Source: Oscarella lobularis
Taxonomy: Eukaryota > Porifera > Homoscleromorpha > Homosclerophorida > Oscarellidae
Assembly: GCF_947507565.1 (NCBI RefSeq)
Contig: NC_089180.1
Coordinates: forward strand, 2,294,001 to 2,358,000
Length of the DNA stretch: 64,000 bases
Reading direction: 5' to 3'
Shown here: positions 41,330 through 52,213 of the stretch, piece by piece
Layout: each line of letters opens with the position of its first letter
How positions within the stretch are numbered: the stretch's first letter is position 1
Position numbers and translations under genes: made by a program
Notes under the pieces: model-generated
What the model saw: only the letters and a program-made list of their open reading frames with translations
What the model was told of the DNA's origin: nothing
The model's database searches: none

Positions 41330-42276
41330 TTAGTTATACAACCTCATCTTTCCTTGATGATTGATCAAGTTGGTCAATTGAGAAAGTGTAAAATTAGTGC
41401 GTCTATTCTCTCTCATACTAAAATACGATGACAGTGATTGATCCCGCCTGGGAATGTTTGCATACGTTCCGGCCGTCAAATCGGTGCAGGAAAGGCTGAG
41501 CGGTGCGTGCGCTATCGATGCGACCATTGAATAAAATGGCGTTTGTCCCTTGAGCAAGTCTTTTGGACAACCGATATGAGGCAAAAAGACGACTATGGGA
41601 ATGGATAATCGACAGCAACTGTAAGATACCAAATCGCTTATCGAGAAACCGTGCAAATCGCTCTAAAATGTGACGTTGCGATCTCAGTAAGGAAAGCGCG
41701 TGGCGTATCCGCGAAACGTGAAAAAGCTGTTTCGAGGCGTTCATAATAACGTTCTGTTGCCCTTTATTTAAAAAACGCTTTAGATCCAGATTACCGGGAA
41801 GACGGTAATTTCTGGCGCGCATACAGTGGGAACCAGGCCCTTTCTCCGCGAGGCCATCCGGGATTCGCAACAGAAGAAAGGGCCTGGATACGAGGCTAGT
41901 TGTCCCGCGTCTCGTCGCAAAACATTTTCGACTAGCATTGGCGAGTCCAAAAGCGCGCGGGATCGACGTCATTGAGTGCGTGATTGCCAAAGATGTGACC
42001 GCGACAGCACGGAGAATTTCTGGAATCGACTCGCTTGTACGAGCAAAGAATCACCGTGATGTCGCATCGAGAAGACGTTTCGGAGGAAGGGAGAGAGCGA
42101 TAGATGGCAATGTTGCTAATCGCTCTCAGGAACGAATCCGGTTCAACGAATCGTCTCTTCGGCATCGTGGCTAAATAGCGATGCGTACGCTCGATTTCAT
42201 CGAGCGTCAACAACCGAGCGGCCTCGTTCAGGCTCTTGTAAAAAAGCGGATACTCGACGCCGAGATATTCTTCCAA
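41330..42276 (-). CDS. Unknown open frames, possibly one decayed gene
   Basis: Three minus frames follow one another: 42,276-41,932 (EYLGVEYPLFYKSLNEAARL; EIERTHRYLATMPKRRF), 41,990-41,418 (QQNVIMNASKQLFHVSRIRH; LERFARFLDKRFGILQL) and 41,656-41,330 (DLLKGQTPFYSMVASIAHAP). Each has a protein-like composition for part of its length, as though one gene had suffered two shifts. I recognise no family. It is not clearly a transposase. A viral or element origin is possible but unsupported. Confidence 0.3.
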
Positions 42277-42456
42277 ATCCGACGAGCGAAGGAGTGCATC
42301 GGGCGATGCATTCGACGACGGTCAGACTGAGAAAGACGAGCGATTGCGACAGGAGATCGTCGCAGGGACGGCTGGCGTTCGACGCACTTCACCGTTTCAT
42401 TGACGGCGATACGAAGCTAAAGGCGGTCGCACCTTTCGTCATCAAACGGTTTCAAT

Positions 42457-43354
42457 AGATACGTTTGAAATCTCATCGGAACGGGCAGATCGTATATATC
42501 CTGAAACTTCCTCAAGTAACGACCATGACGACGGGTCGCGGCTCGTTCTTGCAAAATTATTCGAATGAAAAGCGATACCTACTTGGAACAGGAACGGCGG
42601 GATACGGACAGAAGCAGACGTGGACAGCGGGAAAATCTTCGCGAGCTATCGTCAAGTGCGCTTTATATACGCTGGAGAAAACAAACAGTCCTTGACCTTG
42701 AATCAGGGCTTGTTGGAAAAAGGGACTGGCGACAAGACGTCGTAAGTCGGGGAAGTCCTCGTACGACGTGTTCACCGCCTGGTGGACACCCACGGTCTGC
42801 AGAAAGGCGACGACTCCAGCGTCGAACCTGAAGTGGATAGGCGAACAATTTCGTCTTCTACGGATGCGATGCATTCGGTGAGACCGTCGTCTGAATGAAA
42901 ATGTTTCTCCAACATCTCGCGAACGACGTATCCCCATCCGTCGTGAAGGTGATCAAGATGGTGATGGTTTCAGTCGCGTCGTCGCACGCGAAGCTTAGGA
43001 CGGACGAAGCTTTCCATATAGAGAGTGGCGGTCAGGATATGGGTATCATGTCCGTTTGCGAAGCGCCGCACACCGACACCAGGGCCTGTTTGGGCACGTG
43101 CAAGTTCTTCCGCATTTGCGCATAGATACTGCAGAATGTCCACAGGACTAGCGTTGAGTGACGTTGAGATGCTGTTACGACCCGACGCGCTTACGTCGGA
43201 AGTCGGAGACCATGATGACCCGTCCCTCTGATTTTGACTTTACAGGATTGAATGATCCGTCGCACTAGAAGAACTGCTGATCGTCGTTTGAGTGGAAGAT
43301 GCACTCGTCGTGATAGACTCTGACAAGATTTCGCCTGTCAAAGTTTTCCATCCG
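42457..43354 (-). repeat. Inverted-duplicate block B (matches 28,238-28,481 plus 29,269-29,903)
   Basis: Read on the minus strand, 43,354-43,103 matches block A1 and 43,104-42,457 matches block A2. The two are fused directly at GGAAGAACT|TGCACGTGCC, so the 787 bp that separate them in the left copy are absent here. Small indels break the frame seen in block A2 (plus frame from 42,525 stops early). Confidence 0.85.
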
Positions 43355-43357
43355 TCC

Positions 43358-44014
43358 ATTTCCGGCGATGCTACAGCGGCGCCACATCCACTCGTCGCGA
43401 CGGCCACGCCTGCCTCGTCTTTGATGAAAGCCGTCGAAACGCAGACCGCTCTTGTCACCTCTGTGTTGGAACGTCTCACCCGCAACGACGCTTCGCCCCA
43501 CCCTGTCTACGCCATTCCCTCGGGACTCCCAAGCACTCTTCGCGCGCCTGTTCTGGTTTCTCAGCGTCGCTGTTGGGATTGCGGACAGTTTGGCCATATT
43601 CGTATTAATTGTCCGAAGTTTGGGGGGAAACATGAAAATTCCGCACAGTGTGTCTCTGCGCATTCGCGCGAACATACGCCCATAATTCATTACGTCGCCG
43701 CCCTCCAGGCGTCCCCGTTATCCTCCGACTCTATTTTTCAAGTCGCTGCGACACTGAACGGCGTGTCGTTCCGTTGTCTCATTGACACCGGAGCAGCGAT
43801 TTCCATCGTTCCGCCGTCTTTCGCGTCATTCCCTGTGTTGCCTTTCACCGAGCGCCTCGCGATGGCGAGCGGTCACACGGTGCCTGTTGCTGGTGTGGTC
43901 GAGCTTCCGGTCGCATTCGGTTCTTGGACTACCCGACATTGTTTTCGTGTTGCGGATATAGCAACGAATCCAATCCTTGGTGCCGATTTCATTGTTAGTC
44001 AAAACGACATTTGA
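43358..44014 (+). pseudogene. Ty3/gypsy-like gag tail and aspartic protease
   Basis: After a junction with block B near 43,356 the plus frame encodes a gag C-terminus with one zinc knuckle CWDCGQFGHIRINC (C-x2-C-x4-H-x4-C) and then a retropepsin domain: FRCLIDTGAAISIVPPSFAS holds the catalytic D-T-G-A, and TNPILGADFI is its distal flap-side block. The protease is of normal length (about 100 residues) and, unlike the copy at 10.6 kb, has its active site intact. It ends at TGA 44,014 without entering reverse transcriptase. It may belong with the RNase H piece at 58.0-58.5 kb by family, but nothing proves this. It is truncated at both ends. Confidence 0.85.
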
Positions 44015-45462
44015 GATTTGAGAACCCCCTAGAGTATGCAGTGGTGTGGTAAAGTAAGATACGGGACTTAAATAGGGAGGGTAGAATGGGCGTGAAAGGA
44101 AATATAGATCAATCTTGGTTCTGACTCGAGTAGGCGAGGATCTCGTTTATTACAAAACTGTTAGTTATCTTGTTATTATACGAAGGCATGTTTGACCCAG
44201 CGCGAGTTTGTTTTGCCACATTTGTCGCGAGGCCGAGTCTGCCGCGAGTGCTCGAGTAGCCTATCTCTTTTAGCCGCTATAAAGACGCATTTTATTGTTA
44301 GAGGTCGGGTCCAATTTTAAGCCGCTCACTCTAGCGCAGTTTTGAGCAGTTCTGGGGTCAGCCGGTGCCCCACTCGTCCGCAATGAAGCAGACATTGCAG
44401 ATTTTGAGCTATACGAGTTTTTAGACATCTTATATGCCAATCTGTTAGCATCTGCAGCGTGTGCACTTCTTCAGACAGATGATGGGGTAGTTACGACTTC
44501 GTACCAGCTCGACGCGGAAATTCGTCTGAATGCGGCGCTGTTTGGAGCCGGACGCATACAATAGCAAATCGAGAGGAATATGGTTGATTTTCTCATTAGT
44601 CTGCTAGAAAACAACGCAAATGCGCTCTCTTAGGACGACGTTTTCAGATTTATCTACTATGGCAGCGTAACTATAGGGCGAGGACGGCGCCTCAAAAATA
44701 GGCAGGTTTTCTACACCTTTAGCGACCAAAATGAGCGGTTGTTTGGTCGCTTTAGTCAATCGGCCGAAACGACAGAAGCGGAAATAAGAGGGAGCGCCAA
44801 ACTTGAATACAATAAGAGCTATCGCCCTCAAATTCATACGATGCTTTTGTGTCCACAAATGCATAGTAGCGATACGCAAAAATGTCTGTACGATTCTTAT
44901 TACGGTATGCCTGAAAAACGGCTTTTAAAAATGGGCGTGTCGGTAGCGCGCGGTAGTGCACAATCCCCCTGGTACCGTCACGTTCTCTTGTACTGTTTCT
45001 TTTATGGTGTCAAAACGAGGAAGACGACTGCTTCGTGAGAGTGTTACTCATGATTCGGATGAGGAATTTGGCGATGAGACGTTGCCTTGTCAATTAGGCA
45101 AGCCATGTCAATGGACAGTCAAAAAAGCAGTCTCACATCACTGTGCTTCATTCGTACTACGCTTTAGATGAAGATCGTTTTCAATTGGCCGCACTCGATG
45201 CATTGAAGGAGCACTATAAGTCAAAGGGCATTGAGGAAAAACGAACGGCTAAAAGTGCCACCGTACCGAAGGAGAGAAAGGCTTCGAAAAGGAGAGAGGC
45301 CACGTCGTCGTCGTTTGAAGAGGTCGTGAGACTAAGGCTTCTATCTAACGTTACCCACATTATTTCATATTTCAGATGATTGAAGTAAACATTCGGCCTA
45401 GAACAGTTGCTTCCTAATTAAAGGGAAACTGAAGTGGTGAAAATTTTTTTGTTTGCATTTCT
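44015..45462. other. Unassigned; one protein-like stretch
   Basis: At about 44,342-44,563 the plus strand is open with plausible coding text (DIADFELYEFLDILYANLLA; TSYQLDAEIRLNAALFGAGR) but no known domain. Frames at 45,000-45,380 are lysine/glutamate-rich. AATTAAAGGGAAACTGAAGT at about 45,418 is shared with about 28,976. Confidence 0.35.
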
Positions 45463-45768
45463 TTGATGGGCGTTCGCCTCACTTCTTTGTTGCCACGTAT
45501 TTCGTCTTCTCGGGCCCAGTTGGTTCGCCGCTGCATCGCTGCTAGTTGTAACAGCACTACGAAAGACGATTTCACGCTCTACTTCTTTCCAAAAGACGTC
45601 GGACTACGTCAAAAGTGGATCGATCAAGTTCGAAGAACGCTTGACCGGTGGGCGGGTCCGAAGACATACAGCGAGATCTGCAGCAACCACTTCGAGCCCG
45701 GCTGCTTCGAATCAGACAGCCTTCAAACGCTGGACTCAGTTCTGCGGGTACAATGCGTTAGACAATAA
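45463..45768 (+). CDS. THAP-domain protein, N-terminal exon
   Basis: The frame contains a full THAP zinc finger: RRCIAASCNSTTKDDFTLYF, FPKDVGLRQKWIDQVRRT, then EICSNHFEPGCFE. The C-x4-C ... C-x2-H ligands, the invariant W and the 'F..D' positions are all present. THAP fingers are DNA-binding and occur at the N-terminus of P-element and Kolobok transposases as well as host regulators. The start at 45,463 is a TTG in the computed frame; the first ATG is the second codon (45,466). No transposase domain follows within 1 kb, so it is either a first exon or a cut-off element. Confidence 0.75.
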   Translation: MMGVRLTSLLPRISSSRAQLVRRCIAASCNSTTKDDFTLYFFPKDVGLRQKWIDQVRRTLDRWAGPKTYSEICSNHFEPGCFESDSLQTLDSVLRVQCVRQ

Positions 45769-46182
45769 CTAAAAAACAAAGAAGCTTACTTGTTTCACTA
45801 TTTGGTGGCAAATTTTGAGTGGAAAACCGGCAACGCCTGGGAGCTGTTGTAGCAAAGCCAAAGCTGCTTCAAAAAATGCGTCATTCTTCAGCGCATCAGA
45901 CGATCAGCGGGAAAACGACGAAGAAACCCATACAATCGTCCCTAGCAACTTGCCCGTTTTCAAATCATGAATTTCCCAGAGAAGAGGCAGACGTTCTTTG
46001 TCGTTGGAGCTCTTGCTTTTGCGCAGGGACTTCTGTTTGTCTTCAAGTTCTATAAAAATAATGGTAATAATTAATGGCTAATTGAAAATAACTATTCTTG
46101 ACTCTTTTGAAGACGTTGTTTGTATGCGCTCAGTTTTGGTAGAGTGTAGCCAGCATCGCCAGTCCATGCTTCATGACTCCTC

Positions 46183-46389
46183 CTTTCCAAGATTTACCAT
46201 TTTCTTTTTCAATGTCGTGTATATTTCCTTCTCCGCCTCCAAACTGCTGTCGTTCAAGTCAACATCACCCGACCATTCTCCCTTTACAGATTCCTGCACG
46301 CCAGCCAGTATGTCGCAGGCGTCGGCTTTGATCCAATAGTGGGAATCTGGGAGCGATTTCTGCGCGTCATCAAGTGCTGCCGTCTTCAA
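46183..46389 (-). CDS. Exon of an unknown repetitive gene ('DVDLND' motif)
   Basis: The minus frame reads SLPDSHYWIKADACDILAGV then QESVKGEWSGDVDLNDSSLE and ends at a possible donor, ATG|GTAAAT. I recall a similar '+.D..D...gl.eS....W.GDVDL.Dg.l' block in uncharacterised repeated genes of sponges and cnidarians. No function is known to me. It lies convergent to the THAP exon. Confidence 0.35.
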
Positions 46390-46765
46390 AAATAAGTCGC
46401 TAATTAGTTAATGTGACGCTGCATGCCTACCTGTACTGCAGACGACTTGTTATCTTCAGAGAAGTTACAGTAAATTTTGCTGAGAAAAGGCGCGGCAACG
46501 TTTATCTTAGTCTGCAGAACAGTGGTTAATCCATTCGAATAATTGCGTTGGTACAGTACATGACGCCATTCCAGCTAATCCCAATCATCCCTATGGCACA
46601 AATTTTGGTGACGTCATATCCGGCTCTAAAAAATTTGCAATTTTCTTCAAAACAAAACAGCAGGTTCATAACCATTATCGAGGTGCACAACTACGGCATA
46701 GCCGACACCTCGCCGGCAATTTCATTGGCCTACTGCTGACCGTTATTTGGATACAGCGGGTAGTA

Positions 46766-48459
46766 CCGTAAACTACCGAGTAAACGCCCAAACCCGAGAA
46801 AGCGTCCACCACCCTTAGCTGCAAAATAGTGTACAGGGTAAGCTACACTCCGTGTAAACGCCTACCCATACACGGGACATTGCATCGGTTGTGCACCTGC
46901 ATTGCATCAGTCGCGCACGTACAAATAACTACCGTAAGCGGAATGCATCTTACGACGTTGCATTCAAATGCTCGGCGATTATCTGGCACAGACTGCACGG
47001 GAGAAACGTTTCAAAGACAGCAAGAAAGTTCGAGATCGATCCGAAGCGAATTTGTGAGTGGAATTCAAAATACGAGGATCTCATGAAGTTGAACCACGGC
47101 ACCTAAAAAAAGAGCGAAAAATTCACCTTGGCGCCGCTGTAGCGTCACAGGATCTTGATAGCAGAGTTTTCTCGTACCTAGAGAATCAGCGTTTAAAAAG
47201 TGTTTCCGTTTTCAACAAAGATTTGCGAAAGAAGTTGCCGGAGGTTTGGGATTGTCTCATTTTGCTGCGAGTCCACAATGGCTATCTCGTTGGAAGAAAC
47301 GAGTTGGCGTAAGCCTAAGAGTTGGACCAATACTTCTCAGTTTGTCCCCACCGATTACGAAAAAAAACTGCACGCTTTTCGCCGGTGAAGAAGAATTTCT
47401 ATTTCATTGACTGTCGCTTTTTTTTAACTACTTTTTTAGGTCAGTGATCTCTCATAGAAAAACTTAGAGCGTTAGCCCCGATCGAATTGTTAACATGGAC
47501 CAAACTATGGTGAGGTTTGACATGCCGTCCAGACAAACCAGTGCGTTACAAAGTCAGAAAACAATCCAAATGAAGACGACCAAAGCCGAAAAGAAAGGTT
47601 TTACAGTCGCCTTAGCCGCGGCAGCAAGTGGCAAAAAATTCCCAGCCTTTTTAATTTTCAAAGAGAGAAACGGCAAGCTAGAATAAGGAAATCTTATCGG
47701 ATTCCGGATAATGTTCGTGTCCATGCAAGCAAGAATGGTTGGATGACAAGCGAAATGTTTCATACGTGGCTTAGGACAACGTATGGATAGAAACCAGAAT
47801 GCCGTTTACTCATTCTTGACGAGCACCGTCCACACCAATCGAAAGAGAGCCGGCAGATCATGATCAAAGTATGCAAATCTTATTTCCAGAAGGCTGTTCT
47901 TCAATTGTACAGCCAATGGATCGTAGCTTCAATAAGCCTTTCTAAGGACATATTCGAGACTCGTGGAGCTCCTGGATAAAATTTAGTGCAGGTGAAAAGA
48001 CTTCACATGGCAACCTAAAACAGCCTTTAAGGCAAAACGTGATTGGGTCTCGGCTTCGTGGAGTCAAAAGGGTATCTGATAGAATCATTGTCAAATCATT
48101 TCTTGTTTGCGGAATTTCCAACGCGTTAGACGGCAGTGAAGATGAATACGTCAATGATGTTCTTGTCATTGAAGAAAATGATGAAAATAATTAGGACGAA
48201 GAAGCCACGGAACCAGACTCCAGTTTTATGTTTCTAATCCTGAAAGTGATGTTCAGGAAATAGGTTTTTTAGAGACTTAAAAGACTAGCGCCGAAACTGT
48301 ACCTCCCATTTCGCGCATTAACGGGTTCCTTTATAAAACATTTCAAGACATGGGCGTTTACTACGTGAGAGGTTTTCACAAACACATAGTAAGTGCCCAC
48401 CCCCTCTTCTGGACAAAAGTTCTACAAATGCCCATGGGCGTTTACTCGGTAGTTTACGG
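46766..48459 (+). mobile_element. pogo/Tigger-like transposon, 1.69 kb
   Basis: The ends match: CCGTAAACTACCGAGTAAAC at 46,766 and its reverse complement ending at 48,459, both flanked by TA (46,764-46,765 and 48,460-48,461). That gives a terminal inverted repeat of at least 26 bp and a TA target duplication, as in Tc1/mariner/pogo elements. A second motif (GTAAACGCC near 46,855; GGGCGTTTAC near 48,352) sits inside each end. Confidence 0.85.
46930..48195 (+). pseudogene. pogo-like transposase, heavily decayed
   Basis: An N-terminal helix-turn-helix is visible at 46,945-47,100 (SKTARKFEIDPKRICEWNSK). After a frame change come a CENP-B-like part (47,103-47,300) and then the catalytic region: NMDQTMVRFDMPSRQT (first Asp) and FTVALAAAASGKKFPAFLIF at 47,490-47,670. 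Beyond that the frame is broken many times. A region equivalent to the last third is recognisable near 47,700-48,190, but its reading frame is lost. The element cannot be autonomous. Confidence 0.7.
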
Positions 48460-48461
48460 TA

Positions 48462-49013
48462 AATACTTTGCAGAACCGAAACCTATGTTTAGTTTCAGCG
48501 CTTCTGCCACAGGTACCCTACGCCAACTTGAGCAGGCAGGAATCACATGATGGCTTGCGTTTGGTATGACCGAAGATTCGTTTTTTTCCTGTCAACGGCG
48601 CCTGTTCCGAGGCTCCCAGATGGAACAGTTCCAACAACGTCACGGAGAGATGGAAGGCATAGTCGAATGTCCGCCCCTAGCCTCGCAAGCCAGGCCCTCC
48701 GAGCAGTTCGCGAGAGTATTCGTTGGGCTTAGCGCGCGAGGTTTGGGGGCGCGGCGGCTCTCACTGCTCGGAGGGCCTGGGATCACTCGTCTGCGTCATA
48801 GACCACGTGTTGACCCGAGTATCCACGTGATCACTCTGCTAATAGAAGAGATTACCGCCTTGGTAATTAGGTGACAAGGATGGGCTGCTGTAATGTACTC
48901 TGTACTGTCGCCTTTGTGAAAATGTTAGTCCGTGCGTGCGTTAATAATCAATCAGTCTTCTGCTTGCAGCGTTTTCATTCATCTCTGCCCACCGTTTGAA
49001 AAAAGGCGCCATT
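48462..49013. other. Between two pogo elements; holds a 17-bp inverted repeat
   Basis: Apart from the inverted repeat at 48,691-48,779 I see no gene. Frames at 48,547-48,874 are incidental. Confidence 0.4.
48691..48779. repeat. Perfect 17-bp inverted repeat, 55-nt loop
   Basis: CAGGCCCTCCGAGCAGT at 48,691-48,707 is exactly mirrored by ACTGCTCGGAGGGCCTG at 48,763-48,779. The intervening 55 bases are GC-rich (GCGCGCGAGG, GGGGGCGCGGCGG). Confidence 0.9.
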
Positions 49014-49015
49014 TA

Positions 49016-50795
49016 CCGTATTACCGCACATAAAAGCGCATGTGCTTATACGTGAAAACCGGCTTTCACCAAAAATTAACGCGTTCATTCCGATATAGGC
49101 GCATGCGCTTATATGTGAACAACCATTTTGAGTAAACGACTTGAGGCAATATAGGTAACAGGCAAGACAAACACTAAGCAAACCAAAAACTAAGCTATTT
49201 GTTTGGGTTCCAAAGTTCAATCTTCGTAGAGATCGACCACATCTCAACGGGACCTGGTGCTTTCGTCTGGACGTTCTGATTCATCGTCTGATTGATCGTC
49301 TGATTGATCGTCAGATTCATCGTCTGATTTATCGTCAGATTCATCGTCAGATTCATCACTGAAATCTGAATGACTCAGATCAGATTCTAAACTTCCGCCG
49401 CCAATTAGCAACTGCAATCGAGAATTTAAAGTCTCTCCGTTTTCAGGCGTAACAATACCACATGCATTAAACGACTTCGCAATCAAGGTATTATCAGTTG
49501 CTTTCCAGCATTCATCGACCCATTCCGCAACCATTTTATAGCTGGCAGACTTTCTGTTGCCGCTCTTAGTAAATTCCTGTTCACCGCTTCTCAACCACTC
49601 TTGCCATTTCTCTCGCATTGCAGACTTAAACGGTTTGTTCCATGAGACGTCACACGGCTGTACAATGGGCGTCAAACCCGGCGGGATAAAGACTGCCGTA
49701 GTTTGGTGGTGACGTTTTAATGCTGATAGAACAGTTTTGTTCATATGGCTCGCATGCCTGTCGTACACAAGACAAACGGGGGCACGAAACAGGGAGTTTG
49801 GCCTTTTTCTCCAAACTTCTGTCAATCAAAATTTCAGCAAATCCGAAGTCATGGAGCCTCCCTTTGCAACGGTTACAACGACATCTTTAGGAAAAGGATC
49901 CTTTGGGACTTTCTTCAATCCTTTGAATATAATCATTGGCGGCAATTATGTACCATTCGCCATTGCGCAGAGAACAACTGTGTACCTGAGTTTCTGTTTG
50001 CCAGTTGTTTTGGATGGTACTGTTTTGAAGCCTCTGAAATCTATCGTTCTCTTGGACGGCATGTCGAACCACATGGGCGTTTCATCCATGTTGGCAATGG
50101 AAGAGAGTGGAAGGTGCCCTTTGTCGATCACCGTTTTGCAGCATTCAATAAACTCTCTTGCTTTGTCAGCGGCATCTGCCGGAATTTTTTGCCCCTCCGT
50201 TGTTACTGTTTGTGTGGAAAGGCGATGACGCTTCATAAATCGGTGTAGCCATCCGTTTGAAGCATGGAATGTGTCTCCTGGCTCTTCTAAATAGATGTCT
50301 TCATACAGCTTAAGAGCTTGTTTTTTCACCGATGCGCCGTCAAGAAGTACGTGATCGTCTTCCCTACATGAACGAATCCACTCAAGCAGCCGCACTTCTA
50401 TTTCCGGAAACGTCGCCGAAGACCCGTCTTTAGGTGTTCGCAGAAGACGCCGACGCTTCCTTCTTGTGGTATTATGTCCCAGCGGCGAGTTTCTCAAGTT
50501 CAGCGTGCTGTTTTCGCCAACTCTGAACAAGCTTACGGTGAATTCCATGCATTTTCGCTGTGGCTGATACGTTTCCCTCATTTAGAGTAAGGCTCGACAC
50601 AACGCGACGCTTACAATCTAATGTGTACGACTTTCTTCTGGATGCCATGCAAGCAGATTGCAACCCGACAGCAATTGCGCAAAGATGGCACCTTACCTCG
50701 AGGTATTGGCGCATGCGCTACTACCCCGAGATATAAGCGCACCCTGTGATGAATTCACATAGTAGCGCATGCGCTTTTATGTGCGGTGATACGGT
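49016..50795 (-). mobile_element. pogo/Tigger-like transposon, 1.78 kb
   Basis: CCGTATTACCGCACATAAAA begins at 49,016 and the reverse complement of its right end (CCGTATCACCGCACATAAAA) finishes at 50,795; TA flanks both (49,014-49,015 and 50,796-50,797). The palindrome GCGCATGCGC (or GCGCATGTGC) occurs twice within each end (about 49,043 and 49,099; about 50,708 and 50,766), probable transposase binding sites. Confidence 0.9.
49244..50648 (-). pseudogene. pogo/Tigger-type transposase with few defects
   Basis: From ATG at 50,648 the protein begins with a helix-turn-helix (NVSATAKMHGIHRKLVQSWR). After one frameshift near 50,500 it continues through a CENP-B-type domain (ATFPEIEVRLLEWIRSC; NGWLHRFMKRHRLS) to the catalytic region: NMDETPMWFDMPSKR (first Asp), VCLVYDRHASHMNKTV (second Asp) and LTPIVQPCDVSWNKPFK (third Asp). 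Pogo enzymes use a D-D-D triad, so all three are present. Two in-frame stops, TAA at about 49,945 and TGA at about 49,830, are single-base changes. The C-terminus is a run of SDDESDD repeats. With one shift and two stops it is a young pseudogene, clearly better kept than the neighbour at 46.8 kb. Confidence 0.85.
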
Positions 50796-50797
50796 AT

Positions 50798-51307
50798 TGT
50801 GAAAAAACCGTTCGAGAAAGTACGTATCGAAGTTATCGCTCTTTTCTCCCGAAATGCTACCCTAGCGACGATTGTAGTGCTCTCTTGCGGCCCTTTTGCA
50901 GCTGTTTCTTTTGTTAAGAGCGTCGAAGGAACGAAGCTAACGGTTCCATGACCAATTTCAATGAGTGGGTGTGGCAGTGCTAGAGCGTGTCAGCAGCATA
51001 TATGTACTTTTTTCAAGGAATGAACTTCTAAACATAATATTCTTTTGGGTCATACACAAGTTTTCTGATGTCGTAATCGCAAGCCATGCTTTTGCATGCC
51101 ATGCTTTTCACTAACCCAACGAAAGGCGTACGTGATTGTGACAAAAGAACCCTTCGCTCTGCTGGACTGTCGTCAGGTTTGTCCAATGTATTTCCTTGCT
51201 TTCGTTTGGTGGCTTTCTTTTAGTCTCCGCTAGCGCTTAGCCTCTCAGGCTTCTCGTCAACGCCGCCGAACGCTCCAGCTTTATTTGTCACGCCCTCTGC
51301 CGTTTCT
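50798..51307. other. No recognisable gene
   Basis: No domain or repeat seen. Confidence 0.4.
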
Positions 51308-51543
51308 AAGGAACCTTTTGACTGGTCTATGGAATTAATTTCCCCATAGATATCGACTCATAAGGAACCTTTTGACTGGTCTATAGAATTAATTTCCCCA
51401 TAGAGATCGACTCCTAAGGAACCTTATGACTGGTCTATGGAATTAATTTCCCCATAGAGATTGACTCATAAGGAACCTTTTGACAGGTCTTGGGAATTAA
51501 TTTCCCCATATATATCGTCTTCTAAGGAACCTTTTGACTGAGC
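51308..51543 (-). repeat. 54-bp tandem repeat, 4.3 copies
   Basis: AAGGAACCTTTTGACTGGTC starts at 51,308, 51,362, 51,416, 51,470 and 51,524, an exact 54-bp period. On the minus strand each unit encodes 18 residues (IYGEINSIDQSKGSL and the like), and the first unit is in frame with an open stretch to 51,666. Single-base stops interrupt at least two of the units. It may be the repeat region of a former gene. Confidence 0.85.
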
Positions 51544-51666
51544 TTTTTTGTTACTGGTTTGATATTTAGATTGAACGAAGCGATGATGTTTATATGATCT
51601 ACATTGATATAGAAATTCTAAGAGCAAAGCGTATTGTAAGCCTTTTGACTTTGTATTGAACTGCAA

Positions 51667-52213
51667 AGTGCTCCATTGGCCCTGCAGAAAGCCTTTCCCG
51701 CATTACAGAACAACCACTGCGTCTCCAAGTCGTTCGGTCTTCTTCGGTCTTCTTCGTCGATTCCGTCGAGACTGTAGAATGGCTTTTCGTAGGGTCATTC
51801 GAGCACTTTTCAAATCAGAACGAAGTAAAACGGCTGCTGTTAGAAATAAGCCAGTCATTTTATCCCACTTCTTGGTGAGACAGGACGACCCCGATCAAAC
51901 TATCTGCTTTAGAACTATGTGCTCAGCATGACAGACAAGCTTGTGAAACTAAAACGAACAAATACAGTAGCCTGTTTCCTTTCAGTTTGGCAGGCTTTTC
52001 AAGATTTCTATTCATAAGCATGGTCACATGTTCTGTTGCAGCCTAAAAGTAAGTACTTCCTATTTACGCCAAAGTCATTACAGTAATAAACAACACCTTA
52101 TATCCTTGCTCAAACAACATGTGATCAACTCTGCGGATGTCGTCTTCATTAGGAGCACTTCAGTTGGGGAAAACTAATTAGATTGTTGTAAAGCTTAGTC
52201 TTGACTAAGTACC
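51667..52213. other. No recognisable gene
   Basis: A short basic frame (51,656-51,931) has no domain. Confidence 0.4.

Noticed and set aside
43292-43357. N-terminal 22 residues of the gypsy frame as genuine gag
   Set aside because: This part is antisense to the DDE transposase in block B and matches 28,2xx in reverse; the gypsy sequence starts at about 43,358.
46764-48461. Long terminal repeats
   Set aside because: The end sequences are inverted relative to each other and flanked by TA, so they are terminal inverted repeats of a DNA transposon.
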